Part shown: positions 1-9,600 of the stretch, piece after piece
Layout: the number at the start of each line of letters is the position of its first letter
Numbering within the stretch: position 1 is the stretch's first letter
Source: Bacillota bacterium
GTDB taxonomy: Bacteria > Bacillota > Bacilli > Paenibacillales > NBRC-103111
DNA length: 64,000 nt
Reading direction: 5' to 3'
Assembly: GCA_023388055.1 (NCBI GenBank)
Contig: JAEWGW010000031.1
Location: forward strand, 1-64,000
Position numbers and translations under genes: made by a program
Notes under the pieces: model-generated
Databases searched by the model: none
Seen by the model: the letters and a program-made list of their open reading frames with translations, nothing else
What the model was told of the DNA's origin: nothing

Positions 1-44
1 TGTCGCTCTTCTTGGCTTAATTCAACGATCCATCTTTTTTCCAT
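1..44 (-). CDS. IS630-family-like transposase, N-terminal fragment (partial at window edge)
   Basis: Only 14 codons are visible. They read MEKRWIVELSQEER, starting at an ATG at 44 with an AAGAGGGA ribosome binding site a few bases upstream. The pattern of a basic start, an I-V-x-L core and an EER segment is typical of the beginning of IS630-family transposases, whose first helix-turn-helix follows directly. The identification is from memory of the family and rests on a short stretch. The adjoining truncation of the SGNH-hydrolase gene supports a mobile-element reading. Confidence 0.5.
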   Translation of the reverse strand, partial: MEKRWIVELSQEER

Positions 45-122
45 CGTCAGTCCCTCTTATCCTTTTTACTGGATATATCGGCTGGAACGAGTATTACCAT
101 TATTTTCTGCGGTTACTGAGTA
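1..122 (-). mobile_element. End of an IS630-like insertion sequence (partial, runs off the window)
   Basis: The stretch holds the start of a transposase-like reading frame at 44..1 on the minus strand and about 70 bases of non-coding sequence, and it abuts the point where the SGNH-hydrolase frame at 508..113 is cut off. This is what an IS inserted into that gene would leave. IS630 elements insert at TA dinucleotides and one lies in the junction area, but the exact boundary (about 112-122) and the terminal inverted repeat cannot be fixed without the other end. Confidence 0.55.
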
Positions 123-508
123 CTAGGCAGATGGATGATAATATCCTCCATTACCTTTTCCTTGGTAAAGGTCAGGGTGCCTGTTTGGCTCACATAATCC
201 TTAGGAGCGGCGATTCCTGCATAACGGACGGCGTTACCCCGCCCCACATACACATCCGCTCCGGCGGAGCCAGATAGAGGAATAGCCCAATCCACCACGT
301 TGGTTCGCAATAACGTCCGGATCGTCACGGTCATGGAGTCGGTGCGAAAGCGGATCCGTCCCCCTATTGGATGAACGGCTCTTGCCGCCACTCCATCCGG
401 TACCTGCTCTAGCATGGCTTCCGGAAGCCGCCAAAACTTTCCAGGAAGAAGTTGATGCACCAAGCCGCAAATTTGAAACGGATGCTCTGTACAGGAATAT
501 TGCTTCAT
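113..508 (-). pseudogene. SGNH/GDSL hydrolase, N-terminal domain only (truncated by an insertion)
   Basis: The frame gives 131 residues and starts at ATG 508, which has a GGAGG site 9 bases upstream and overlaps the stop of the MBL gene in ATGA fashion, so the two were translationally coupled. The sequence matches the beta-sandwich N-terminal domain that precedes the catalytic SGNH domain in many Paenibacillus-type esterases: a surface-Arg FRTDS motif near residue 64, then SGSAGADVYV and a TLTFTKE segment. In intact relatives the frame continues from the IHLP segment into a linker and the GDSL catalytic block. Here it runs into a stop after HLPSTQ and into the IS-like sequence. No catalytic Ser, Asp or His is present, so the product should be inactive. 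The role is inferred as carbohydrate esterase. Confidence 0.7.
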
Positions 509-1464
509 ACACCGCTTCCCTCCTTGCGTTCTGCTGAATACTGATCGAACAGCCAGCGGAAATTCCATTCGTAAACGTGGGAGCTTCCCCAGGTATCATA
601 TGGGGCCGGTATTCCTTGGGCGAGCCAGTGGTCGAGGGATAAACCGCTCTCCGCAGCTTTACGCGCATAAGCCTGGATGTCCTGGAGGTAGTTTTTCATA
701 TCCGTTATACAGTCGGGACCGGCTGCTTGTCCGTGTCCCGGTATGATGCAGTCAATAGCAAGCTCCTGCTGCAGACGCACCAGAATCCGGAGCCAGGAAA
801 CGGAGTCCCCGTTCAGCATGGCCGGATGGTGGCTGCCCAGAACCAGATCGCCGGCCACCAGCACCTTTTCCTCCGGCACATACACAAATGCGTCACTTGG
901 GGTGTGGCCTCCACCGTAGGACATAATCCGGGCCGTACGGGCAGAGCCGTGCAGGGTTAGCTCCTCCGTGAAGGTAAGCTGTGCCGTCACTCTCGTAATG
1001 GTTGGAACAGCCAAGAACAGATGCTCCTTGTCTGCAATTTCCGCTTCCAGAGCAGCTTTTATACGGTCGTCTGTTTGCTTGGCTTTGGTTTCCGCGAATC
1101 CGGTGATCTGCTTATGCAGGGCAGACTGCCACGCCTCTACTTGGGGAATCCCATAACCCTGCAGCAGCTCCTTGGTTCCTTGGGTTGAAATGATGATGCT
1201 GCCCGGGAAGGCCTGGTTTCCATAATGATGGTCGCCATGAAAATGTGTATTCACCACTATGTCCACGGCTCTGCCTGTGAGTGCCTCCGCCGTTTCCCTT
1301 AGGTATTGCGCCGCTTGCGGCAGCATAAATGTATCTACCACCACTGTCCTGTCACCCAAGTCCAGTATAGCCGCATTGCCAAGGGCTCCCGAGCCTGGAA
1401 CCACAACCGCCGCCCAGATTCCCTCCGCAACCTGCTCCATCGTAAAAAAATCACTTGCTCCCAT
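505..1464 (-). CDS. MBL-fold metallo-hydrolase
   Basis: A 319-residue protein of the metallo-beta-lactamase fold. The metal-binding HFHGDH signature is at about residues 74-79, followed by a second metal-binding His in GGGHTPSD near 190 and an Asp in VAGDLVLG near 205. It has no signal peptide, so it is expected in the cytoplasm; the substrate cannot be told from the motifs. A longer frame begins at a TTG at 1506, but the GGAGGA site lies just before ATG 1464, which decides the start. Its stop overlaps the start of the SGNH-hydrolase remnant, so both belonged to one operon. Confidence 0.85.
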   Translation of the reverse strand: MGASDFFTMEQVAEGIWAAVVVPGSGALGNAAILDLGDRTVVVDTFMLPQAAQYLRETAEALTGRAVDIVVNTHFHGDHHYGNQAFPGSIIISTQGTKELLQGYGIPQVEAWQSALHKQITGFAETKAKQTDDRIKAALEAEIADKEHLFLAVPTITRVTAQLTFTEELTLHGSARTARIMSYGGGHTPSDAFVYVPEEKVLVAGDLVLGSHHPAMLNGDSVSWLRILVRLQQELAIDCIIPGHGQAAGPDCITDMKNYLQDIQAYARKAAESGLSLDHWLAQGIPAPYDTWGSSHVYEWNFRWLFDQYSAERKEGSGV

Positions 1465-1588
1465 CAATATGTATCCTCCGCTTTCTGTTCCATCTACTGC
1501 AGACAACTGCGTCTCTACCTTTCTTTATATCCCTTTTCCGGTGATTTTGCTATACTCATTTTACGAAAAACATCTAAGGGGGCGCTTC

Positions 1589-1813
1589 ATGTTGACCCAT
1601 TCTGACTCTCAAACCGGCGATGACCGGTGCCCTCTATGCGGACAGGCCAACGGGTGCGCAGTGACCGCTGGACAAGATCCATACAATTGCTGGTGTATGA
1701 CCGCCCGGATTCCTCAAGCCTTGCGGGACCGTGTTCCGGCAGAGCGCCGCGGGAAGGCCTGTATATGCCGGGATTGCCTTGAGGCGTATAGAAAAGAGAG
1801 CGGCAATCACTGA
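1589..1813 (+). CDS. Cysteine-rich CWC family small protein
   Basis: A 74-residue protein starting at ATG 1589 behind an AAGGGGG site. It has CPLCG near residue 14, a C-W-C triplet near 34-36 and a C-I-C-R-D-C cluster near 58-63, the pattern of the cysteine-rich CWC family, which is expected to bind a metal. The biochemical role of the family is not established. The frame continues upstream without a stop, but that part runs antisense to the MBL gene and is not coding. Confidence 0.8.
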   Translation: MLTHSDSQTGDDRCPLCGQANGCAVTAGQDPYNCWCMTARIPQALRDRVPAERRGKACICRDCLEAYRKESGNH

Positions 1814-1843
1814 TTCTACAGCAGTATACCTCCCCGTTTGCAC

Positions 1844-1893
1844 AAAAAAGAGGCTGTCCCCCGCCATTTGTCATGACTTTCGGGACAGTCCTC
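1844..1893 (-). terminator. Rho-independent terminator, minus strand
   Basis: An inverted repeat (GAGGACTGTCCC and GGGACAGCCTC on the minus strand) is followed by six T on the minus strand. It lies downstream of the pectin operon, which ends at 2179, with the repeat copy at 1907-2088 between them. Confidence 0.6.
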
Positions 1894-1906
1894 GGTTATA
1901 GCAGCC

Positions 1907-2088
1907 TAACGGACAGAGAAGCCGCTAATTGGCGGAAAATCGCCGTTTTATGAATCTCACGGACTCAGGAGCCGTTAATCGGGCAAAAGGAGCCGGCTTG
2001 AGCAGATTTCCGGAGCAATAACGCATCCTGTGTCCGTAAAATCCGCAAAAGTACATGCTGGGAGAAAATAAGGGCTCTGGAGTCCGGC
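1907..2088. repeat. Four-module dispersed intergenic repeat, copy A
   Basis: Four imperfect modules of about 30 bases. Modules 1 and 2 begin at 1907 and 1957 (TAACGGAC.., TCACGGAC..) and point rightwards. Modules 3 and 4 are inverted and end at 2038 and about 2088 (..GTCCGTA, ..GTCCGGC). Modules of the same direction are 50 bp apart. The same plan recurs at 11621, 31222, 40326 and 58424. Confidence 0.8.
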
Positions 2089-2178
2089 TCACCGCCCGCC
2101 AGGCTGACCAACTGGTGAGGCCAGACGGGACTGGCCGACCAACTGGATAGCCTCCCCCAGTCCAGCCAGCGCTTATGC

Positions 2179-4041
2179 CTACAGCTTGTTAAAAATCCGG
2201 TACATGATCACCGCGGTTTCTGCGCGGGTCGCCTGGTCCAGCGGAGCCAAGGCTTCACCCTTGCCGGCTACAATCCCGGCTTTGACCATAGCGGCAATAC
2301 TTTCCTTGGCATATGCGGCCACATCCGCACTGTCCTGGAAGGAGGCAAGCTCCGCGGCGCCGCCGGGTTTACCGATCACCTCGGCCAACTGCAGCGCTCT
2401 GGCGCAGAGCACCATCAGGTCCTGCCGCGAGATGAGGTCATGAGGACGGAACGCATTGCCGTCCGCACCATTGCTGATCCCCAGCTGTTTGGCAATGCCC
2501 AGGGCTTCATAGTAATAATCGGAGGGGCCGGTATCACTGAAATTGCCCGTGAAATCAGCGTTCAGTCCCAAGGTGCGGACCAGAAGGACCAGAAAGTCCG
2601 CCCTGGTAATGGATGCCGCAGGAGAAAACTCCGATTCCGAGCTGCCCTCAATAATGCCCTTGGAGGCTAAAACACTGATGGCATGCTCTGCCCACGGGTA
2701 GCCCGCACTGTCGGCGAAGCTCTTGACTACATACGTCAAGACATATTGGCCGGAAGGGATTGCGGTAAAGGTGACCATCCCCGTACCCGCATCATATTTG
2801 GTATTGGGGATTCTCCGGAGATTGCCCTCTCCATCCGCATATTGGATGACAAGATGCTCCGGATTTGCCGCTTCCCCAGCTTTAGGCTGGTACGGAATGG
2901 AAATCTTGACCCGTGTTGCTTGTTGTCCGGGATCAATTGCTTTTCCTCCAGCCTTCAGCACCAGTTCCAGCACCGGCCGGTCTCCCGCCGCAGCTTTTAG
3001 AGCAGGGTCTGTTATACCGGCTGTGCCGATGGCTCCCATTACAAGGGAAACCGAAGAAATCCCGCCTGCCTGCTGCGGTGAAAGCAGATTCCCCGGCAGC
3101 TCAACTGCTCCCACCGGAGTGGTCACCTTCATCACCTGGCTGGTATTGCCGCTGGTCAGGACACTTGCCGGAAGCACCGGCTCATAGGCCTTGGCTCCTG
3201 CTACCTCACTGATCACAATCTCAACCCTCTTGATACCCTTGCTGTCCGCCGTTGCTTTGGCAAATGCGCTGCTGATGGCATCCGGGGTAATCTCCGCTTT
3301 AGCAGTGGTGCCGTCAAGGACAGCAGCCGCCTTAATCGCTGCGGCCCCACCCGGCGAAGCCGCTGGAGTGGCAACAGGTGTCGGCGTCGGAGCAGGCCCG
3401 CCCGAGGATGCCTCTGAATCATCATCAGATGTGGGCGTCGATGTCGGTGTTGGTGTCGGTGTTACTCCGCTGACAATCAGCTTCAGCTCCACCTTCAACG
3501 AGGTCCCGTTCACCACGCCGGAGACGTTGTATTCACCGGGGGTATCTGTTCCCGGTACGTCCGGCCATTGTACGCCGACCTCCCGGTTAGCCCCGCTGTC
3601 AAACACTGCAATGGCAGTGCTGGGCAGCACAGCGCGGGAGCCCTTCGCCACCTTAACAGACTTCAATGCCTTGAAGCCGGTGATGGTCTCCTCCTTCTCA
3701 ATGCTGAAATCCTGAAGCATCACCTTCGCTGTCCCTGGGGTGCTCACGTAACCGGTGTAATCGCCTTTGGGCAGCAGTGTGGAAAACCGCACCTCTCCGC
3801 CCGCTGTTATTCCCTGATCCATATAAGCGATGGACCGGGTTTGCTTCTGCATGACCACAATGGACACCTGCGTGTTGCCTGCAGCGCCTTTTACAAAGAA
3901 TGATGCCAGATTCTGCTCCACGGACTGGTTGACCGTCACCGTTAATTCCGCAGCCTGCCCAATCCCCCCATGGACAAATACCATTGCCATAACCAGCAAT
4001 GCTGCAAAAGCCCGCATGAGTTGTTGCCCTGTTTTCTTCAT
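2179..4041 (-). CDS. Secreted S-layer-homology (SLH) domain protein with bacterial Ig-like domain
   Basis: A 620-residue exported protein. A signal peptide ends near residue 30 (VHGGIGQAAE). A beta-rich segment follows to about 120, then a bacterial Ig-like (Big_4-type) module near 122-190, a low-complexity Thr-Pro linker (TPTPTPTSTPT) near 193-225, an unassigned beta-rich region to about 435, and three SLH repeats at about 444-502, 503-567 and 568-620, each with the TRADF/SRQDL/TRAET signature. SLH triplets bind pyruvylated secondary wall polymer, so the protein should sit on the cell surface. It is the last gene of the pectin operon, 36 bases after the pectate lyase. It has no catalytic motif I recognise. 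AGGAGAGG precedes ATG 4041. Confidence 0.85.
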   Translation of the reverse strand: MKKTGQQLMRAFAALLVMAMVFVHGGIGQAAELTVTVNQSVEQNLASFFVKGAAGNTQVSIVVMQKQTRSIAYMDQGITAGGEVRFSTLLPKGDYTGYVSTPGTAKVMLQDFSIEKEETITGFKALKSVKVAKGSRAVLPSTAIAVFDSGANREVGVQWPDVPGTDTPGEYNVSGVVNGTSLKVELKLIVSGVTPTPTPTSTPTSDDDSEASSGGPAPTPTPVATPAASPGGAAAIKAAAVLDGTTAKAEITPDAISSAFAKATADSKGIKRVEIVISEVAGAKAYEPVLPASVLTSGNTSQVMKVTTPVGAVELPGNLLSPQQAGGISSVSLVMGAIGTAGITDPALKAAAGDRPVLELVLKAGGKAIDPGQQATRVKISIPYQPKAGEAANPEHLVIQYADGEGNLRRIPNTKYDAGTGMVTFTAIPSGQYVLTYVVKSFADSAGYPWAEHAISVLASKGIIEGSSESEFSPAASITRADFLVLLVRTLGLNADFTGNFSDTGPSDYYYEALGIAKQLGISNGADGNAFRPHDLISRQDLMVLCARALQLAEVIGKPGGAAELASFQDSADVAAYAKESIAAMVKAGIVAGKGEALAPLDQATRAETAVIMYRIFNKL

Positions 4042-4077
4042 ACGCCCTCTCCTGTCCTAAATAACTTGGTCCCTGCT

Positions 4078-6666
4078 CTATTCCACAACAGCTACATTGG
4101 ATATGACATCCGCTTCCGCATTCACGTTGCTTACAACAAAGGCCTTCACCTTCAGCCCCTCCAGATTCAGCGGAGTGCTGAAGCCTGCTTGAACGGTTTT
4201 GGTCTGATCCAGCCCAAATTTGGATTTCACATAGGTGGTGCCCAAAACTTCATCATTGGCATCGCATAACTGAATAGCTATCACTGCCTCCTCCAGAGTA
4301 ATGGAATGATTCTGAACAGTGACAGAGGCGACAGCCGTCAAACCCGGAGTCAAACTCTCCACCGGTTTACCCCAAGCATCCGTTAGCTCCAGCCCCAGGA
4401 CCGTGAAGGAATCCGACAGCTTCATATTGCTGAACCTTGCCGTGTTGTAGTACACATCCGCATTTTGCGGCTGGGTCGCATCGACTGCAAACCCGATCAA
4501 GGCTTCCTTACCCATGGGGAAGGATTTTTTGGCAAGCTCCTTCCATGACGCACCATCGTAGGAGGTATACGCTGTGATGATATGACCGACTCTTTCGATT
4601 TTGAGCCAAATGGGTAAGGTGTTATCCGTCAAGGCCGGCAGCCGGTCCTGGGGATAGTCGGTGGTGCCCAGGGTCAACGCATCCGTACCGCTCTTCATTC
4701 TGGAGGAGAAAAAAGTGGCATAGAAGGTATCGTCTTTATCTCCGTTGCCGTTCTCATCCCGGTCCGCCTTGATGATGGAGGTGCTAATCAGCGCCAGCGG
4801 GGCATCCGGCTCCAGACTTTCCCGGATCATCAGACCCGATATGGCGTTATTGTCCAGCAGCGCGATGGATTCCAGCTTAGCCGTCAAGGTAGCATTGCCG
4901 ATAATGGGCTGATATACATAGTGGAAGCTGTCCGCCTTACCCGCAATCTTGCCTGAACCCTTCACAGTCAACACTCCCGAGGCATCCAGACTGCCGCTGC
5001 CATTCACCGGTGTGTTACCGATATCTGCCGTTAACCATGGGGCTTCCACCTGAGGCCCGTTCACATGCACCGGCATGGAGGTGGACTGGGACGCATTCCC
5101 TTTGGTGTCATAGGCCCGGGCGGATATGAAGAACGTTCCCGGCTCCAAATTATCCAGAGTAAAGCTATAGGGCGCTTCCGCATCTTCTCCCACAAGCACA
5201 TCATTTTGGAAGAACTGCACCTTGGCAATGCCGTCGGCATCAGAAGCCTTCACATTAATTTGCATGGAGCCGCCCTTTTCAAAAAGTCCGTTATACGTGG
5301 GGGTGACCAGCTTCACAATGGGATTCTCCGGAGCATAGGACATATCAACCAGGCTGTTCAGGTACAGCTCCAGATTGCTGTAGCCGCTTGCCGTAATGGC
5401 TTTTCCGTCAGCCGGATTGGCTTTGTCCAGCCCCTTGGTTTCCTCCCAGGCATCCGGCATCCCGTCATGATCCGTGTCCACCGGAGCATCTGCCGATTTC
5501 AACACGGGGTACCCGCCGACCTCGAATTCCCGGTTGATGATTCTGCCGGTTCCGTTGCGCACATCCTCCACCAGCCGGGCATCCACGGCATCTCTCCGGG
5601 GCAGAACAGCTCCCGCTCTGGCCAGCACCGCCTGATAAGCAGCTTCGGCATCCTCGATGGCCACATTGGTATACCCATCGTTTTGGAACGGGGTTTGGGA
5701 AATAACAGTGGTGGACATCCGGTCCTGAATGCCCTTGTTATTGTCCGCTGTTACCTCCGGACTGCCGAACATGTAGTTGCCGTTGACATAAAACTCCCCG
5801 TCGCCGGGATTGATGACCCGCTCCCTGACGGAACGGAGGGTAGACGGGCCGGGTTTGTAATAATTGTTGATCACATTGGAGAGTAGAGTGGTCATGCCGC
5901 CGTAGGTGTTGTTAAAGCCCCAGTTGTAGATGACATTGTTGGACATGGTAATGCTGCCCGGTGTGGCTCCGTTGCCGATCCGGGGCATCCTGCTGGTATG
6001 GGTGGTCATCAGATTATGGTGGTAGGTGGTGTCCTTGCCGCCCCAGATCCCCCCATAGCCGTGTCTTCCCTTCACGTGGCCGGACAAGGTGAGGCTTTCG
6101 TTGATAATGCTCCACTGCACAGTCACATTGTCATTTTCATAAAAGGACATGGTTTCATCCGTGGACCAGCCTGCGGATACATGGTCAATCATCAGGTAAC
6201 TGGAGCCGCGCCCGCCAATAGCATCCGGCTCGCTGGAGATATTGGCCGAGCCGGGACGGAATTTCAGATACCGGATGATGATATTGGAGGAATTACTGAT
6301 GTCCGTGTTAAAGCCGGCAATGCATATGCCGTCTCCCGGCGCCGTCTGGCCGGCGATGGTTATATTTTTCCGCCCATTGATGCCCAATCCGCTTTTAAGC
6401 TGAATGGTGCCGGATACACGGAACACCACCATCCGGTTATCCCCGCTAACCGCATCCCGCAGGGAGCCGGGACCGGAATCATTCAGGTTCGTCACTTCAT
6501 AGACATCATAACCGCGCCCGCCGCTGGCATACATGCCCCCGCCTTCGGCTCCGGGAAAAGCCGGAATCGTTGCCGGTGCATCCGCTGCCTGAACCGGCAG
6601 AGCCCCCGTCAGAATCGAACTGCTTAACAGAGCGCCCATCATAGCGGATAAGAGTTTTTTTCGCAT
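4078..6666 (-). CDS. Secreted multidomain pectate lyase (polysaccharide lyase family 1)
   Basis: An 862-residue protein with signal peptide (cleavage near GALPVQAAD, about residue 28). The lyase domain spans about 33-390: AFPGAEGGG, then MIDHVSAGWSTDE near 178 with the calcium-binding Asp, and HTSRMPRIGNG near 222 carrying the expected catalytic Arg. A DHDGMPDAWE segment near 400 resembles a calcium-binding connector. An Ig-like module follows at about 450-540, a DUF1349-like beta-sandwich at about 545-755, and a C-terminal module of about 100 residues that resembles the C-terminus of the neighbouring pectinesterase. Cleavage of polygalacturonate by beta-elimination is inferred from the family. 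AGGAGGA precedes ATG 6666. The gene lies 22 bases after the pectinesterase and 36 before the SLH gene. Confidence 0.9.
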   Translation of the reverse strand: MRKKLLSAMMGALLSSSILTGALPVQAADAPATIPAFPGAEGGGMYASGGRGYDVYEVTNLNDSGPGSLRDAVSGDNRMVVFRVSGTIQLKSGLGINGRKNITIAGQTAPGDGICIAGFNTDISNSSNIIIRYLKFRPGSANISSEPDAIGGRGSSYLMIDHVSAGWSTDETMSFYENDNVTVQWSIINESLTLSGHVKGRHGYGGIWGGKDTTYHHNLMTTHTSRMPRIGNGATPGSITMSNNVIYNWGFNNTYGGMTTLLSNVINNYYKPGPSTLRSVRERVINPGDGEFYVNGNYMFGSPEVTADNNKGIQDRMSTTVISQTPFQNDGYTNVAIEDAEAAYQAVLARAGAVLPRRDAVDARLVEDVRNGTGRIINREFEVGGYPVLKSADAPVDTDHDGMPDAWEETKGLDKANPADGKAITASGYSNLELYLNSLVDMSYAPENPIVKLVTPTYNGLFEKGGSMQINVKASDADGIAKVQFFQNDVLVGEDAEAPYSFTLDNLEPGTFFISARAYDTKGNASQSTSMPVHVNGPQVEAPWLTADIGNTPVNGSGSLDASGVLTVKGSGKIAGKADSFHYVYQPIIGNATLTAKLESIALLDNNAISGLMIRESLEPDAPLALISTSIIKADRDENGNGDKDDTFYATFFSSRMKSGTDALTLGTTDYPQDRLPALTDNTLPIWLKIERVGHIITAYTSYDGASWKELAKKSFPMGKEALIGFAVDATQPQNADVYYNTARFSNMKLSDSFTVLGLELTDAWGKPVESLTPGLTAVASVTVQNHSITLEEAVIAIQLCDANDEVLGTTYVKSKFGLDQTKTVQAGFSTPLNLEGLKVKAFVVSNVNAEADVISNVAVVE

Positions 6667-6688
6667 AAGGTTCCTCCTGGAATATGCC

Positions 6689-9600
6689 TTACTTCAGTAC
6701 AACAACTTCGGATAGTGAATGTGCAGCGGACAGGTTATCCCAGATATAGGCTTTGACCGTATATCCAGCCACTTCCCCGGGCAGTCTCAGCTTGGCGTAC
6801 AGGGTGTCGGACACTCCATTGGCCAGGGTTTCGGCGCTGAATATCATCTTCACCAGGGTGTTATGCTCATCGTAAAGGCCGATCACCAGCACAACATCCT
6901 GCGCGGAAGCGATATAGTTTTCCACTGCTGCCTTCACCACAAGCTCCTCTCCCGCCGCCAGGCTGGTTACCGCTTGCCCGTCTGCCAGATAGAAGCCGAT
7001 TTGGGCTGCCTTGTAGGTGTAGGTCACGGTGTACTTGATACTCGACACATTGCCGTAGGTGTCCACTGCTTTAATCATGATTTCATTCACACCCTCATTC
7101 AAAATCAGGGTTGTGCTGAAGGCTCCGTTGGCCGGCAAAAGGAGGCTGTCGCGAATTCCATCAGGCTTCACAATGCTTCCGTTGTTGGTAATGGTCAGTG
7201 TGCTGTCCTTGTCTACCGAACCACTCACCGCCACCAGGGCGCTGAATACCTGGCTTGCTGGCGCAGCCGATGTCATGGAGATAACAGGAGCCATAACAGC
7301 AGCAGCAGACGGGACAACAGTCACAACCTCCGAAGCAACCCCTTCCCCACTGGCATTGCTGGCAGTCACTGCGAAGTAGTAGGTTCTTCCGTTTTCCAAA
7401 CCGGCAATCATCGCCTGATACACAGAACCGCTGACGGTTTGCGCATCCGTAAACGGACCGTTGGCGTTGGTGCTTTGCTTCACTGTATACGAGGTGGCCG
7501 TGGATAGGGGCGACCAGGAAATTAGCGCGCTTTTATCGTAGGGCTTGGAAGCCACATTCTTCGGCGCCACTGGCTGGCCTGCATTGGAATCGAACACCAC
7601 CGTACCGTTCGCCATAACAATCCGCACATCCTCGAAGCTGGCTGTCATGGGGGAAGCGGCGTTACCGGAGCTTACCATCAGACCTGCATAAAGCTCCTTG
7701 GGATTCCCGTTGGCGTCAAGTCCCAGTTCCTTGGCCGTGGCTGTGGAAAAAGATAAGGTCTCGGAGCTTACCGGATTCTCCGGTATGGGATTGGCACTAA
7801 GAATCGAGACGATCTTGTCGCCGGTTTTGGTGATTTTCAAATAGGCTGTCCCGCCTAATGGCATCGTAGTGTTGGAGCCATTGGAGGACCCGTTATAACG
7901 GAACATTTTTCTGCCGCCTGTATTAGTCGCAGCCTGGGTGTAGTGATAGCTGCTGGGGTCCAGGCTTTCCCGGATGGTCAGAGCCATATGTCCAAACAGC
8001 CCGCTGTTATAGGTGGCTTTGGCGCTGATGGAATAGTCTCCCGTCAGCTTGACCGCCTTCAAGTAAAATTGATCCCGGCCGTTGGCTGTTTTGATAATGC
8101 CTGTGCCGGCCCCGGTCAGGGTGAACACATTGGTATCCTCATTAAAGCCGGAATAGCCAGCTGTATTCGGCTCTCCAATGTCCACTCCGGTGAAATCCGC
8201 AGGGGTGAACGTCAATGTGCCCTGTTCTCCGGTTGGAGTAACCGTGACCGTATTGGACGCAGCGCTCTCTCCGTATAGATTGGAGGCGGTGACAACGAAT
8301 TGATAGGCAGTGCCATTCATCAGATTGGAGTAGGTGTATGAGGTTACCGTGGGTGCGGGAATGCCGTACACCAAGTCGTAGACTGTTCCGCCTGCTTTCA
8401 TGCCTTTTACGGTATAGTAGGTAGCGCCTGTTACCGTGTTCCAGTTAATGGTCGCGCTGCTGTCACCGGGAACTGCTGTAAGCACCGGGGCGGCAGGAAC
8501 GCCGTGCCCCGCAGCTGTAGTGGCATGTACCGCAGCGCTTGCTGCTGTATTGCCCGCTGTATTGACAGCGGTAACCTGGAAGCTGTATGTGGTACCGGGA
8601 GCCAGATTGCCTGCAGTATAGGCTGTGTCCGTGGTGGTGCCTACCTTCTGTCCGTCCTGGTAGACAGCGTACATCACGGATCCGATGCTGGATTGGGCAG
8701 GCTGCCAATGGAGCATGGCCTGATTTTGACCTGTTGCGATGTCCGGATTCAATACAGGGGCCGTTACGCTTCCTTCGGTATAATGAACCGGTGTCCAGTC
8801 GCTGCCAAAATATTGCCGTACATCCGTAACCGCTGCTTCCCCGTTAAGCAGATACCTGCTTCTGGCGGAGGTATCCGCCGGTGTACCATCAACGGTGGTA
8901 TTGTATTCAAAGAAACGTGCGTTTTCCGGCGTATTGCCGCTCATTCCCGACCAGCCCTGGGGCACGATCACGGAAGGCTCCTGGAGCTTGGAATCCAGGA
9001 ATTTGGCTCCGGCATTGGTTCTCCACGGCCGTCCGAAGAAACCCTGGGCCTTAAAGCTGCCGTGGCTGGTTCCCGTAATGGTGCTGTCCCGGAACAGATA
9101 TCCGCTGCGGGAAGGATCGGTGCTTGCGGCTGTAATATACCCCGATGAATCCTGGTCACTGTATCCGGCGAAATTCAGGGTGCAGTTATCGAAGACCACA
9201 TTGCCGTCACCGAAAATATAATCCGTGTTGCCTTCGATAAAGCTATCCTTGAAGTAGATCCGGACCGCTCCGGTATACAAGGTGTCCTGGTTGGACAAGA
9301 ACTTGCTCTTGTAGAATTCGGACTGATCCGCCTCAATGGCGATAGCAGCCGCTCTCTCCGTCGCTCCTCTGGAGGTGGCGTCCAGGGCCATGGTTCTGAC
9401 GGTTAAATTGGTGGGGGAAACCGGGTCTACCTGTACGCCGTCATCGATCTCCTCCTGGGTGATGTACTTGTTGAAGGAGTTTTCGAATACGATGTTTTCC
9501 GCCCGGAAGCCGGTCGCCTTAGAGGTGACATATACGGTAGGCCCCCATTTGTCCACATTTCCCTTGAGGAATTTATCGAAGGCGTGGTCCTCGCTGTAAT

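Noticed and set aside
1907..2088. Repeats as a CRISPR array
   Set aside because: Each copy has only four imperfect modules in opposed orientation, no unique spacers of equal length and no cas genes nearby.
5065..7507. Long plus-strand frames over the pectate lyase and pectinesterase (273 and 262 codons)
   Set aside because: Antisense shadows of two clearly identified secreted enzymes; compositions are Gly/His/Ile-rich without any domain pattern.
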